Shown: positions 36,202 through 45,379, counted from the stretch's first letter. The stretch: DNA of 64,000 nucleotides from Candidatus Methanoperedentaceae archaeon (GCA_003104905.1 PQAS01000047.1:29038-93037); one strand, 5' to 3'. Numbers and translations are program-made. The notes: generated by a model from the letters alone, not told the origin.

Positions 36202-36569
36202 GTCAATATCTCTTTTAGCTTAATTGCCGATTTGTCAAGTTCCAGAAGTACCAGGCCCAACCCGATATTCTGACCTGCAAGTACAATCAGCAAAGCCTTA
36301 GGTCCTGCTCCTACAACTACTAATTTACCGTAATCCGTTTCAACAATGACTCTTGTCGGAATGCCCATTTCAACATGCGTAGTCGCGGTTTCGGAAGCTC
36401 CGAGGATTGTTGCTGACATTGCGGCCAGGGATTCCACAAATTGTTCCTTCTGCATATTAGCCCGTATGAGCAGACCATCGCGGCTTACAGCCGCACATGC
36501 TATCACACCCCCCACATTTTTCAGATCTGCCAATAGTTTATCTACCAGGTCTATTGTATCAGGCATCAA
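36198..36569 (-). CDS. roadblock/LC7 domain protein
   Basis: The 123-aa protein is a single roadblock/LC7 domain: LVDKLLADLKNVGGVIACAAVSRDGLLIRANM, SLAAMSATILGASETATT and YGKLVVVGAGPKALLIVLAGQNIGLGLVLLEL. Such proteins dimerise and act as partners or activators of small GTPases; in bacteria MglB acts on MglA. It overlaps the end of the KaiC-GTPase fusion gene and the start of yhbY by 4 bp each. The neighbouring GTPase is the obvious partner. Confidence 0.93.
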   Translation of the reverse strand: MMPDTIDLVDKLLADLKNVGGVIACAAVSRDGLLIRANMQKEQFVESLAAMSATILGASETATTHVEMGIPTRVIVETDYGKLVVVGAGPKALLIVLAGQNIGLGLVLLELDKSAIKLKEILT

Positions 36570-37735
36570 ATCCCCCCCGTAATCCTGTCTATCAACACTT
36601 CAAATGCTTCATATACCCCGATCTTATCTTTCGCTACTGCAGGAACGATAGGAACATCATCCGGCAGATGGAATTGTTCCCTTATTTCTTCACAAGTTAA
36701 GGCTTCCGGTAAATCCTGTTTATTTGCCACCACAACATATGGCAGGCCATAGGATTTTGTGATTTCTAACATGTGTTTTGCCCTAATAAAATCAGAAGGG
36801 TTTGTTGAATCCACGACAAGAAAAACACCCATGGATTCGCCGCTAAGTAATTTTATGATTGGGTCAAACCGTTCCTGGCCCGGCGTCCCGAAAATATCCG
36901 CACTAAAACCCTTATAATCCACATGACCATGGTCCATGGCGATAGTCGTACCAAGCCTGTCGACTGATATCGCACGGGTGGAAAGCGCATGGACAAATGT
37001 GCTCTTTCCGGCATCAAAAGGCCCTGTGACAAGTATTTTCGGTATGAATATCTTTATCCCACCCGGCCTTAAAACCCTGAAAAGCATGGATTTCCTGGTT
37101 ATCTGCGCCCAATCCGATTTCAAAATTCCGAAATACTGTCCAAAGATAACGCGTTCAGCTATACCGCCAATAGATATGACTGAATTGAAAAGGTCTCCCT
37201 TAATTAGATTTAAAGTTTCGTCAGAATATGGCCAGGCTGTGAAATTATAAACAATGACATGATCATACAACATAGCCATTTTATTCCATGTCCGGACAGC
37301 TTCAATGGTTTCTTTTTCGCCGCACAGGTCCATAACTGTGGAAAGTGAACCGAATACAATAGTGCTTGGCGGTAATTCTTTAATTATATCAATTATTGTC
37401 TTATTGAAATCTTCTATTTTATCAGGATTTGAGATAACATATTTCTCGTTCGATGGGGCACCTATCAAAGGATTATAGGAATCTACAAAGAATAATTTAT
37501 CTTTGAACAGGCTAATATCCCAGCCAAACTCTTTGAACTGGCCTTTTACGATATCAGGTATAGTGCTCGATACAACAAAAACACAGGTCCCGCCCTTCTT
37601 AAGTGTTTGGTGTACGGTCTGTAACCCGAATATCTCGCCTTCTACACCCGGCTGGCTGTAAAAAACAAGACTCTTGCCTTTTGGGATGCCCCCTCCAAGA
37701 AATTCATCAAGCTTGGGGATACCTGTTTCCACCAT
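36566..37735 (-). CDS. KaiC-like (degenerate) domain fused to a Ras-like small GTPase
   Basis: Residues 1-225 follow a RecA/KaiC fold (GIPKLDEFLGGGIPKGKSLVFYSQPGVEGEIFG...VYNFTAWPY), but the Walker A lysine is missing (QPGVEGEIF), so ATP turnover is unlikely. Residues 230-389 are a complete small GTPase: G1 GPFDAGKST (238-246), G2 Thr263/264, G3 DIFGTPGQE (280-288), G4 NKQD (338-341) and G5 near AVAKDK (366-371). It is closest in wording to Arf/MglA-like GTPases. The gene sits 1 bp after a KaiC-like gene and overlaps the roadblock gene by 4 bp. Confidence 0.9.
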   Translation of the reverse strand: MVETGIPKLDEFLGGGIPKGKSLVFYSQPGVEGEIFGLQTVHQTLKKGGTCVFVVSSTIPDIVKGQFKEFGWDISLFKDKLFFVDSYNPLIGAPSNEKYVISNPDKIEDFNKTIIDIIKELPPSTIVFGSLSTVMDLCGEKETIEAVRTWNKMAMLYDHVIVYNFTAWPYSDETLNLIKGDLFNSVISIGGIAERVIFGQYFGILKSDWAQITRKSMLFRVLRPGGIKIFIPKILVTGPFDAGKSTFVHALSTRAISVDRLGTTIAMDHGHVDYKGFSADIFGTPGQERFDPIIKLLSGESMGVFLVVDSTNPSDFIRAKHMLEITKSYGLPYVVVANKQDLPEALTCEEIREQFHLPDDVPIVPAVAKDKIGVYEAFEVLIDRITGGI

Positions 37736-37736
37736 T

Positions 37737-38441
37737 CTAATTTCCCCTTATGATCCTGATATTATATCCCTGAATCTCATATTCAAACCAGGGAGTTGGT
37801 TTTTGAGATATGCCGACTATTCTTATGAAGTTCTTATCTTCCTCGGATTTGATTTCAATCATACCGTCAAATAATTGTTTTAAAGTAGCAACTGCCTGTT
37901 CATCATGCATACCGCTCTCTATTACATAGATTCCCAGAGCGCTTGCTGCTTTTATTCGCCCGGTGAAAACATGAAGGAATCTGAAAACAGTTTGTATGTT
38001 AGAATACATCAATATTGTTGATAGTGAATTAATATGAAGCTGTATTTTCTGCGTATTCTTTTTCATAAAGAATTCCTCAAAAAACTGGCTGATTTTAACT
38101 CCAATTCCTGTCAGATCAACAGGACTGCTTGCAATTTTAATACTTTCATTTTCAATAGCAGCGCCGCCGAGAGTTTTTGTAACGCAGTCAATTATCCCTA
38201 TCCTTTCCATAGGAAGGTTTAACTTATGTTCTTTGAACCATTCAAGAATATGGACAGCTGATTCACGTGTGGTTACGGTAATGACAGCATTTTCTTTTTC
38301 TACAGCCCCGTGGTACATAATATGGTTCAGGATGGCCTCTTTTCCACTCATGGGAGGTCCGATAAGCATAATATTTGACCCTTTTCTTATGCCTCCGATC
38401 GCATCATCCAGTTCCTTAATACCCGTTGTATAGTCGCTCAT
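37737..38441 (-). CDS. KaiC-like RecA-fold ATPase, single domain
   Basis: The 234-aa protein has the KaiC entry GIKELDDAIGGIRKGSNIMLIGPPMSGKEAIL with a Walker A lysine (GPPMSGKE, 28-35), ITVTTRESAVHILEWF and a Walker B-like LHINSLSTILMY in which the usual Asp is Asn. It is the first gene of the KaiC/GTPase/roadblock operon. Its role is unknown; related single-domain archaeal proteins regulate motility or cell-surface processes. Confidence 0.85.
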   Translation of the reverse strand: MSDYTTGIKELDDAIGGIRKGSNIMLIGPPMSGKEAILNHIMYHGAVEKENAVITVTTRESAVHILEWFKEHKLNLPMERIGIIDCVTKTLGGAAIENESIKIASSPVDLTGIGVKISQFFEEFFMKKNTQKIQLHINSLSTILMYSNIQTVFRFLHVFTGRIKAASALGIYVIESGMHDEQAVATLKQLFDGMIEIKSEEDKNFIRIVGISQKPTPWFEYEIQGYNIRIIRGN

Positions 38442-38626
38442 GATTATTGTGCTTATGATACTATTAAGATATTCATATATATAAACCCTGACAAGCCTTT
38501 ATATAAATGATAATTTTTTTCCAATAAATAAGTATATTGAAAGATGGTAATTATATGTAATTTTATGTTGGTATGTTTGAAACAATATAAAGCTTTTGAC
38601 TTGATAAACTTTCTCGCTGCCTGAAG

Positions 38627-38670
38627 GTGAAACTACCACCCTACAAGTAATGGTGGCTTCCCGCTGCATT
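38627..38670 (-). ncRNA. candidate omega RNA 3' end of the tnpB element
   Basis: On the minus strand the tnpB 3' end reads GGGAAGCCACC...GGTGGTAGTTTCAC, with a CCACC/GGTGG stem (38636-38640 and 38652-38656). This matches the usual terminal hairpin of IS605 right ends, which is the 3' end of the TnpB guide RNA. The guide would be the host sequence below 38627. The RNA's 5' end cannot be placed. Confidence 0.45.
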
Positions 38671-39814
38671 GATCTCTATTGAGTAATCCTTGACGGGCGT
38701 TAATTCCGGTAGTACCTACAGTACTTATTGATGGTCTATTCTCAATTAGTATTGCGGATACTTGATCTCTTCCCATTACAAGACCACAGGAAGGACAAAT
38801 ATGTGTCCTCACTGACAGGTCTTTCGGGACAGAGAATCCACAAATACAGGTCTGAGATGTACCTGCTGGATTAACGAATTCCACGAATTTACCAGCGTAT
38901 TCTGCTTTGTATTTCGTGAATTGCATTAACTGATACCAGCCAGCATCGGATATGGATTTGGCAACACAATGGTTCTGCACCATGTTCTTTATTTGCAGAT
39001 CTTCAAATTTAATACTGTCATAGGTATCGACCAGATTTCTTGATAATTTATGAGCAAAATCTTTTCTCTGATTCCTGATTGTTCGATGTGCTTTTGCAAC
39101 TACAATTATCTGTTTTTTCCTGTTCTTTGATCTGAGCTTTTTTCGGCTTAACCGCTTCTGTTCATGTATTAATTTATCCTCTGATTCTCTCAGGAACTTC
39201 GGAGGTTTGACCTGTTCCCCGTTGCTCAGGGTTATCAAATCGATTAATCCAACATCGATTCCTGTTTTTGTCTTGATTTTAACCGGAACTGGATTACTGA
39301 TTTCACATGAAAAGGAAACATACCATTGATCAATATCCCGTTTGATTGTACAGGTCTTGATTTTACCTTCAATTTTCCGGTGCTGGATGACCTTGAAAGT
39401 TCCTATTTTTGAAAGAGTGAGTTTCCCATCTTTCAATTTAAAACCCGATTGAGGATAGGTGAAACTATTATATCTATTTCTTCCTTTGAATCGGGGATAA
39501 CCTGACCCGGCAAAGTAATTATCCATGCTTTTTTCGACTCGTTTCAGGATGTTTTGGAGTACCTGAGAATGCACCTCTTTCTGGAAATCAGTCTTTGATC
39601 CTGATAGGTCGTTTGCCTGATCTTCGTAGTATATCCATTCAGGTTTTCCCCACGGGAATACATCAAATTGTTTTTTCAGTCGATTAAGCACTGCCTGTCG
39701 TTTTCGTTCAGCAAGTGCATTGTTATATAGATGCCTGCATGTGGTAAGAGTCCTGTTCAAGATGACCTCTTGCTTCTTTTTCGGGTATATCCTGAATTGA
39801 TATGCTCTTATCAT
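38633..39814 (-). CDS. tnpB: IS605-family TnpB RNA-guided nuclease
   Basis: From ATG 39814 (MIRAYQFRIYPKKKQ) the protein has 393 aa. The RuvC-like nuclease residues are present: D187 (TGIDVGLI), E271 (KFEDLQI) and D350 (MGRDQVSA). A zinc finger lies between them: C323, C325, C340, C343. The first pair is CxC instead of the usual CxxC, a one-residue loss, and the RuvC III motif DRDxNAA is changed to GRDQVSA, so activity is uncertain. TnpB cuts DNA under guidance of RNA from the element's right end. Confidence 0.9.
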   Translation of the reverse strand: MIRAYQFRIYPKKKQEVILNRTLTTCRHLYNNALAERKRQAVLNRLKKQFDVFPWGKPEWIYYEDQANDLSGSKTDFQKEVHSQVLQNILKRVEKSMDNYFAGSGYPRFKGRNRYNSFTYPQSGFKLKDGKLTLSKIGTFKVIQHRKIEGKIKTCTIKRDIDQWYVSFSCEISNPVPVKIKTKTGIDVGLIDLITLSNGEQVKPPKFLRESEDKLIHEQKRLSRKKLRSKNRKKQIIVVAKAHRTIRNQRKDFAHKLSRNLVDTYDSIKFEDLQIKNMVQNHCVAKSISDAGWYQLMQFTKYKAEYAGKFVEFVNPAGTSQTCICGFSVPKDLSVRTHICPSCGLVMGRDQVSAILIENRPSISTVGTTGINARQGLLNRDQCSGKPPLLVGW

Positions 39815-39933
39815 TAAGCATCGACATACTTTTGAGAACATATATTCTTTGTGATAGCGGTGTGAAAGTAATGAAGGGGGTTCGATTCATCCATCGGACA
39901 AGTCCGATGACATTCTCTCCCCCTCTACCCCAT

Positions 39934-40605
39934 GTTATAAAAGGTAAAAGAGAGAATTTAGATAATGGCGTTTATGTGCTCCATGATATTGAAAGCGCCC
40001 ATAGAATTTCAGACCATGCCGGGAATGCAAGAAAAGCGGTAGTTGTTGGGGCAGGACCCATTGGTCTTGAGATTGCCGTTGCTTTACGAACAAAAGGTCT
40101 TGATGTTGTGGTAGTCGAGATGCTTTCCTTCGCCATGCCCCGCGCACTTGACAAGGATATGGCAAAGCTGGTGGAACAACCGCTTGAGGCAAGTGGTATT
40201 AAATTGATATTTAATAAAAGTGTGATGAGTATAAATGGCTCTCCCGTGAATTCCGTTTCAGTAGACGACGAAATAATTGAAACAGATATGGTAATCCTGG
40301 CATCCGGGGTCAGGGCAAACATTGAAATCGCCAGAAATGCAGGAATAGAACATGGGAACTGGGGCATTCGAACGAATGCAGGGATGGAAACAAAAATAAA
40401 AGGGATATATGCAGCAGGCGACTGTATTGAGACCGTAAGCCTCATCAATCACAGACCCACAATGATGCAGTTATCATCACCGGCTTACAGGCAGGGAATG
40501 GTGGCTGGGACTAACGCTGCTGGTGGTTATGATATTTATGAAGGAGCGCTTGGCACTTTTGTAACTGTCCTTGGAAAGCTTGAGAAGGTACAAAAAAAGA
40601 ATTAA
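39934..40605 (+). pseudogene. FAD/NAD(P)-dependent oxidoreductase fragment
   Basis: The frame holds the middle of a CoA-disulfide reductase/NADH-oxidase-like flavoprotein: the NAD-binding loop AVVVGAGPIGLEIAVALRTKGLDV, an FAD/NADH domain and IKGIYAAGDCIE. The N-terminal FAD-binding third is missing; coding starts right at the tnpB element's left end. The C-terminal dimerisation domain is also missing, with a stop after VLGKLEKVQKKN. Both ends are gone, so it is a remnant, probably damaged by insertion and deletion. Confidence 0.75.
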
Positions 40606-40946
40606 AGACATCCTGAGGCTTCAGGATCATTGTTTCCTGTGACTGGCATGGACCCGGTTATCAGTTTCATGCAGCCATCCCGCTCAATAAAACCATATCT
40701 GGAATAGAGGGATCGTAACCAGTTCTCATCGACCTCATTACTGCCAACGCTCAAGGCCATGACCTGCAAACCGATATCGTCTGCGACCTTCTTTATTTCA
40801 TCCATCAAGAGTTTGAAGTACCCGCGCCCACGATATTCGGGATATATTTTGAATTGATGGATGAAAAGAACCTTTGGGTGTGTATCCCAAAAATCATAAA
40901 CCACGTGACCTACTTGCTTATCTCCAACATTTACTTCTTTTATCAT
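40602..40946 (-). CDS. GNAT-family N-acetyltransferase
   Basis: The 114-aa protein has the acetyl-CoA-binding pattern FKIYPEYRGRGYFKLLMDEIKK (the R/Q-x-x-G-x-G/A motif) and a C-terminal SLYSRYGFIERDGCMKL. The acceptor substrate is unknown. It converges on the oxidoreductase fragment with a 4-bp overlap. Confidence 0.82.
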   Translation of the reverse strand: MIKEVNVGDKQVGHVVYDFWDTHPKVLFIHQFKIYPEYRGRGYFKLLMDEIKKVADDIGLQVMALSVGSNEVDENWLRSLYSRYGFIERDGCMKLITGSMPVTGNNDPEASGCL

Positions 40947-41057
40947 CTGCGCTCATATGGCTGGGATATGTTAAATCTATTGCCATGCAAATCAAAAACT
41001 CATATCTGCAAATGAGCCTCACCGGCATGAGAAGGTCCTTCAAGTTCCGGATATAGA

Positions 41058-43745
41058 TCATACCTCATTCAGGTTAAGAGTTGCTTTTTGTGTGCCATCA
41101 TCCAGCGATTCAATAGAAAATCCCATTTCATGAAATAGTTTAATTGCACGGTAATTATCAGGTAACATAATAGCATTGATCTTTTCAAGTTTCTTATCCT
41201 TGCATATATCGATTACATAATCCACCATTTTTGAACCCAGACCCTTGCCCTGCCATGGATCTGCCACAATAAAAGATATCTCCCCTGAATTTTCAGAGGG
41301 ATCTATATTAAGTCTGACAACGCCGAGCATTTTCCGCTGCCCTTTATCTTCTATCTCTGCCACTATTGCAAGTTCCCTATCATAATCGATATTGCAGTAC
41401 CTTGCACTGAATTCGTGTGCTACTGGCTCTATTATGGTTTGAAATAACCTGAAATGCAGGGATTCTTGCGAAAAATTATGGAACATCTCGAGCCACAGAG
41501 GTTCATCTTCCGGTTTTATTGGCCTTAAGATCACTGTCTGGCCATCCCGTAGCTTCCACAAGGACTTATACTTTTCCGGGTAGGGGCTAATTACAAGATG
41601 TTCATGGGATTTGGAAAAAATCCGTTCGGAATTTATGACTGCGCGTGCATCAAGGGCACACGCCTCATTTTCATTGATCAATAGCGGATTGATCTCAAAT
41701 TCCTTCAACTGCGGGAAATCCACCATCATCCTGGAAAAGCGAACAATTATTTCTTCCAGGAGTTTGATATTGGCAGGCGGAAGATTCCTGTAACCTTTTA
41801 GAAGCTGATAGACTTTTGTTTCTTCCATCATTCTCCTTGCAAGGGTCTGGTTTAGCGGCAAGAGTCCGAGAGCAACGTCTTTGTATATCTCAACATCAAT
41901 TCCCCCTCTTCCAAACATGATTACAGGGCCAAAAAGAGAATCCGTCTTTGCGCCGAGGATTATTTCAATGCCTTTTGTCTTGACCATCTGCTGGACAGTG
42001 ATCCCTTGAATATGCGCATCCGGTTTATGCTCTTTTACCTTTGTCATGATATCCTCAAAAGCCTGTCGAAGTTCAGTTTCAGAATTGATATCAAGTCTAA
42101 CGCCCCCGACATCTGTTTTATGAGATATTTCCGGCGACAATATTTTAAGAGCTACAGGATAACCTGTCTGGGTCGCAGAAGTTACTGCTTCATCTACGGT
42201 TTTTGCCACCCTGGTTTTAACAATAGGGATATTATAATATTCAAGGAAACGTTTTGATTCGGTTTCAGTCAGGATGTTTCGATCCTCCTTTGCAGCATTT
42301 CGAATAATGGAAACCAGCGGCTGTTTTGGCGGAGTGCTGTCCACCGGTAACTCTACGGGGGTTTCATACAGCAATTCCAGGTTGCGTTTATATTGATACA
42401 TATACATGTATGTCGCAACAGCCTGTTCAGGTGTGGAATATGTAGGTACGCCATTATCCGTAAGAATATGGTTTGCTTTTTCCACTTCTTCATAACCCAT
42501 AAAAGAAGCAAAATATGGTTTTGAAAATTTTTTGTTTTTGTAAAGGTCTAATATTTTTTCTGCAATTTCAGCCGGATCTGAACTTCCCTGCGGAGTATAG
42601 ATTATCAATAAGCCATCAACATTTTCATCATTGAAGCATGCTTCTACCGCAGCTTCATACCTCCGGGCTTTTGCATCCCCAAGTATATCTATCGGGTTGT
42701 TCTTACTCCAGTGCGGCGGAAGGCTACCGTTTAGCTTCTCTATCGTTTTGTCACTCAGTCTGGCAAGTTTCCCGCCCAGGAGTATGACCGCATCAGAAGC
42801 CATAACACCAGGGCCTCCCGCATTTGTAATTATGGCAATATTAGGCCCTTTGGGAAGCGGGTGCTTTCCTATTGCTTCAGCGCAGTTGAATAGATCGGCA
42901 ATATCCTTTACCCGAACGATTCCCGCCCGCTTGAAAGCAGCATCATATACCATGTCTTCACCAGTAATAGCCCCCGTATGTGAAGCCGCTGCCTTTGCAC
43001 TCTCGGCGGACCTTCCCGATTTCACTACAATTATCGGTTTGGTTCTTGAAAAGTGCCTTGCTGCACTCATGAATTTCCTGGCATCTGTTATCCCTTCAAT
43101 GTACATAATGATACTTCTTGTTTTGGGATCAGTGCCAAAATAATCTATCATGTCGCCAAAATCCACATCTATCATCGAACCTACCGAGACGAAATTACTG
43201 AATTTTATGTTCTCATGAGTGGCCAAATCAAGGATTGCCGAACCCAGGGCTCCGCTCTGGGATAAGAATGTAATATTCCCTGTTTCCTGTTTTCTGGAAA
43301 TGAAAGTTGCATTAAGACCGATATCAGGATGTATTATTCCCAGGCAATTCGGACCTAAGATCCTCATATTATATTTTTTCTTAATTTCAAGAATTTTTTC
43401 TTCCAGGATCTTTCCTTGTGCCCCTACCTCTTTGAATCCGGCGGAAATAATAATTATTCCTTTGATCCCGGCGTTCCCGCACTCCTCCACCAGGTCAGGA
43501 ACTGTTGCTGCCGGAGTGGCGATAATTGCCAGGTCAACGGTTTGGGGAAGTTGAGAAACTGCCGCATATGCTTTTTTTCCCAGGATTTCCTGTTTGCGGA
43601 TGTTTACAGGATAAACAAGTCCCTTATAATCCATTTGCGTGAGGTTTTTCATTAAAATATATCCGACAGAGCCTTTTTCATCACTTGCTCCTATTAATGC
43701 GATACTTTTCGGATTGAAAATATTATCCAGATTTACTGAGACCAA
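41058..43745 (-). CDS. ADP-forming acyl-CoA synthetase fused to a GNAT acetyltransferase domain
   Basis: The 895-aa protein opens with a CoA-binding domain (1-130: PKSIALIGASDEKGSVGYI). Two succinyl-CoA-ligase-like domains follow (about 150-460), with SHTGA at 255-259 where ADP-forming acetyl-CoA synthetases carry their phospho-His (H256). Next are an ATP-grasp domain (about 490-710) and a GNAT domain (about 730-895: VADPWQGKGLGSKMVDYVI). The architecture matches bacterial protein lysine acetyltransferases of the Pat/PatZ kind. Retention of His256 leaves open that it also makes ATP from acyl-CoA. The start codon is TTG. Confidence 0.88.
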   Translation of the reverse strand: MVSVNLDNIFNPKSIALIGASDEKGSVGYILMKNLTQMDYKGLVYPVNIRKQEILGKKAYAAVSQLPQTVDLAIIATPAATVPDLVEECGNAGIKGIIIISAGFKEVGAQGKILEEKILEIKKKYNMRILGPNCLGIIHPDIGLNATFISRKQETGNITFLSQSGALGSAILDLATHENIKFSNFVSVGSMIDVDFGDMIDYFGTDPKTRSIIMYIEGITDARKFMSAARHFSRTKPIIVVKSGRSAESAKAAASHTGAITGEDMVYDAAFKRAGIVRVKDIADLFNCAEAIGKHPLPKGPNIAIITNAGGPGVMASDAVILLGGKLARLSDKTIEKLNGSLPPHWSKNNPIDILGDAKARRYEAAVEACFNDENVDGLLIIYTPQGSSDPAEIAEKILDLYKNKKFSKPYFASFMGYEEVEKANHILTDNGVPTYSTPEQAVATYMYMYQYKRNLELLYETPVELPVDSTPPKQPLVSIIRNAAKEDRNILTETESKRFLEYYNIPIVKTRVAKTVDEAVTSATQTGYPVALKILSPEISHKTDVGGVRLDINSETELRQAFEDIMTKVKEHKPDAHIQGITVQQMVKTKGIEIILGAKTDSLFGPVIMFGRGGIDVEIYKDVALGLLPLNQTLARRMMEETKVYQLLKGYRNLPPANIKLLEEIIVRFSRMMVDFPQLKEFEINPLLINENEACALDARAVINSERIFSKSHEHLVISPYPEKYKSLWKLRDGQTVILRPIKPEDEPLWLEMFHNFSQESLHFRLFQTIIEPVAHEFSARYCNIDYDRELAIVAEIEDKGQRKMLGVVRLNIDPSENSGEISFIVADPWQGKGLGSKMVDYVIDICKDKKLEKINAIMLPDNYRAIKLFHEMGFSIESLDDGTQKATLNLNEV

Positions 43746-43918
43746 AATACGCCCCCCGGTAAATTATTAATAGGAATAAGGTCAAATAAATCTTTGCATT
43801 ATTTGCATAAAATTTGTTCCCCGCTATTTGCAAAACATTGGCCAAAGGCTCATAATTATAAGTATAAGACGAATAAGTATTTATATAGTGAAAGAATATT
43901 ATATCAAGGTTGAATTTC

Positions 43919-44689
43919 ATGGTTGATAAGAAAAAAATTAAGATCGAAAAAGGTGACTCAAAGCGTGTTCCTACTGGAATTGAAGGTTTTGACGATTTGT
44001 GCGGCGGTGGATTATTAAGAAACAGATCATATCTGTTGTCAGGGGCAGCAGGTTGCGGCAAGACCATATTTGGTCTCCAGTATCTTTATAATGGCATTAC
44101 AAAATATGGAGAAAATGGAATATATATAGCAACAGAGGAGCGTCCTGACCAGGTCAGGGAAAATGTCCGGAAATTCGGATGGGATTTTGAAGCCCTTGAA
44201 GATGAAGGAAAACTTGCAATAATTGATGCATGTTCTACAAAGATCGGAATACCCTCACATGAAAAATACGTTGATGTGAGACCGTTTGACCTGCGTTCCA
44301 TGATGGACCAGATAATTGCGATACAGGATACCATCGATGCCAAGAGAGCTCTTGTTGATGGAACTACATCCATCGGTTTTTACCTGCAGGATCCTTCCAA
44401 GATAAGAGTAGAGCTTTTAAAATTGAGCACAACTCTTGAAGTACTGGGATTGACTTCCCTCATGACCTGCGAGATAATTGATGATAATTCAACTAGCAGG
44501 TTCGGAGTTGAAACCTTCGTAACGGAAGGTACGATATTAATGTATAATAAACGTGTGGACAGCGTGAGGATCCGGAGCATAGAGGTTTTCAAGATGAGAG
44601 GTTCGGACCACAGCAAGAACATACATCCATATGAAATTACCCCGCAGGGCATAGTTGTTCATCCGGGCGAAGAAGTTTATATGAGTTAA
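43919..44689 (+). CDS. KaiC-like RecA-fold ATPase
   Basis: The 256-aa protein begins at ATG 43919, with AAGGTTGA a few bases upstream; the TTG at 43910 is less likely. It has the full KaiC set: TGIEGFDDLCGGGLLRNRSYLLSGAAGCGKTIFG (Walker A GAAGCGKT, 42-49), catalytic Glu pair in ATEERPDQVREN and Walker B KRALVDGTTSIG. Unlike the two KaiC-like genes at 36.6-38.4 kb, its ATP site is intact. It resembles the single-domain KaiC proteins common in euryarchaea. It lies 19 bp before tpiA. Confidence 0.88.
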   Translation: MVDKKKIKIEKGDSKRVPTGIEGFDDLCGGGLLRNRSYLLSGAAGCGKTIFGLQYLYNGITKYGENGIYIATEERPDQVRENVRKFGWDFEALEDEGKLAIIDACSTKIGIPSHEKYVDVRPFDLRSMMDQIIAIQDTIDAKRALVDGTTSIGFYLQDPSKIRVELLKLSTTLEVLGLTSLMTCEIIDDNSTSRFGVETFVTEGTILMYNKRVDSVRIRSIEVFKMRGSDHSKNIHPYEITPQGIVVHPGEEVYMS

Positions 44690-44707
44690 TTTTTTTTTCG
44701 GAATTCC

Positions 44708-45379
44708 ATGTATAAGAAACCATTGATAGTGTTGAATTTCAAAACCTATTCGGAAAGCATGGGTGAGAAAGCGGTGCTGATGGCAAAATATTGCCAGGAG
44801 GTCAGTATTGAATCAGGAGTCAATATTATTTCCTGCCCGCAAACCCCTGATATTTTCAGGGTTGCCAGTGCTGTAAAAATACCAGTGTTCGCCCAGCATA
44901 TTGACAGTGCGGGCGCGGGGAGTTTTACAGGTCATATCACTGCGGATTGTGTCCGGTCAAATGGAGCAAAGGGAACTCTTATCAATCATTCTGAGCGCCG
45001 TGTATTGTTATCTGAAATTGATTCGGCGATCCAGGCTTCAAGAAAAGCAGGATTAAAAACGATCGTATGCACGAATAATATTGCAGTAACATCGGCTGCA
45101 GCGGCATTGTTACCCGATTTTGTCGCTGTTGAGCCCCCTGAACTCATTGGTTCGAGGATCCCTGTTTCAAAAGCAAATCCGGAGATCGTTAGCGGTTCGG
45201 TTGAAGCGGTGAAAAAAATAAACCCGAAGGTTAAAGTCCTTTGCGGCGCCGGTATTTCCACAGGGGATGATGTGGCATCAGCAATTGAGCTCGGGACAGT
45301 CGGTGTGCTTCTTGCATCAGGTGTGATAAAGGCAAAAGACCCCAGGGCGGCGCTTTTTGACCTTGTGAAGAAGATATGA
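44708..45379 (+). CDS. tpiA: triosephosphate isomerase
   Basis: This enzyme interconverts dihydroxyacetone phosphate and glyceraldehyde 3-phosphate in glycolysis and gluconeogenesis. The 223-aa form is the short archaeal type. Catalytic residues are visible: N10/K12 (VLNFKTYS), His in NHSERR and Glu in AVEPPELIG. A C-terminal GAGISTGDDVASAIELGTVGVLLASGV binds phosphate. Confidence 0.97.
   Translation: MYKKPLIVLNFKTYSESMGEKAVLMAKYCQEVSIESGVNIISCPQTPDIFRVASAVKIPVFAQHIDSAGAGSFTGHITADCVRSNGAKGTLINHSERRVLLSEIDSAIQASRKAGLKTIVCTNNIAVTSAAAALLPDFVAVEPPELIGSRIPVSKANPEIVSGSVEAVKKINPKVKVLCGAGISTGDDVASAIELGTVGVLLASGVIKAKDPRAALFDLVKKI

Larger units (their letters stand above)
38627..39933 (-). mobile_element. 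IS605-family element carrying only tnpB (IS1341 type)
   Basis: The element is bounded by a right-end hairpin sequence (GTGAAACTACCACC... from 38627) and a left end ending TTCTCTCCCCCTCTACCCCAT near 39933, with an 8-bp stem CATCGGAC/GTCCGATG at 39892-39909. tnpA is absent. The ends have no inverted symmetry with each other, as expected for this family. The flank on the high side is an oxidoreductase fragment. End positions are estimated from the hairpins and the small derivative at 7533. Confidence 0.65.
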
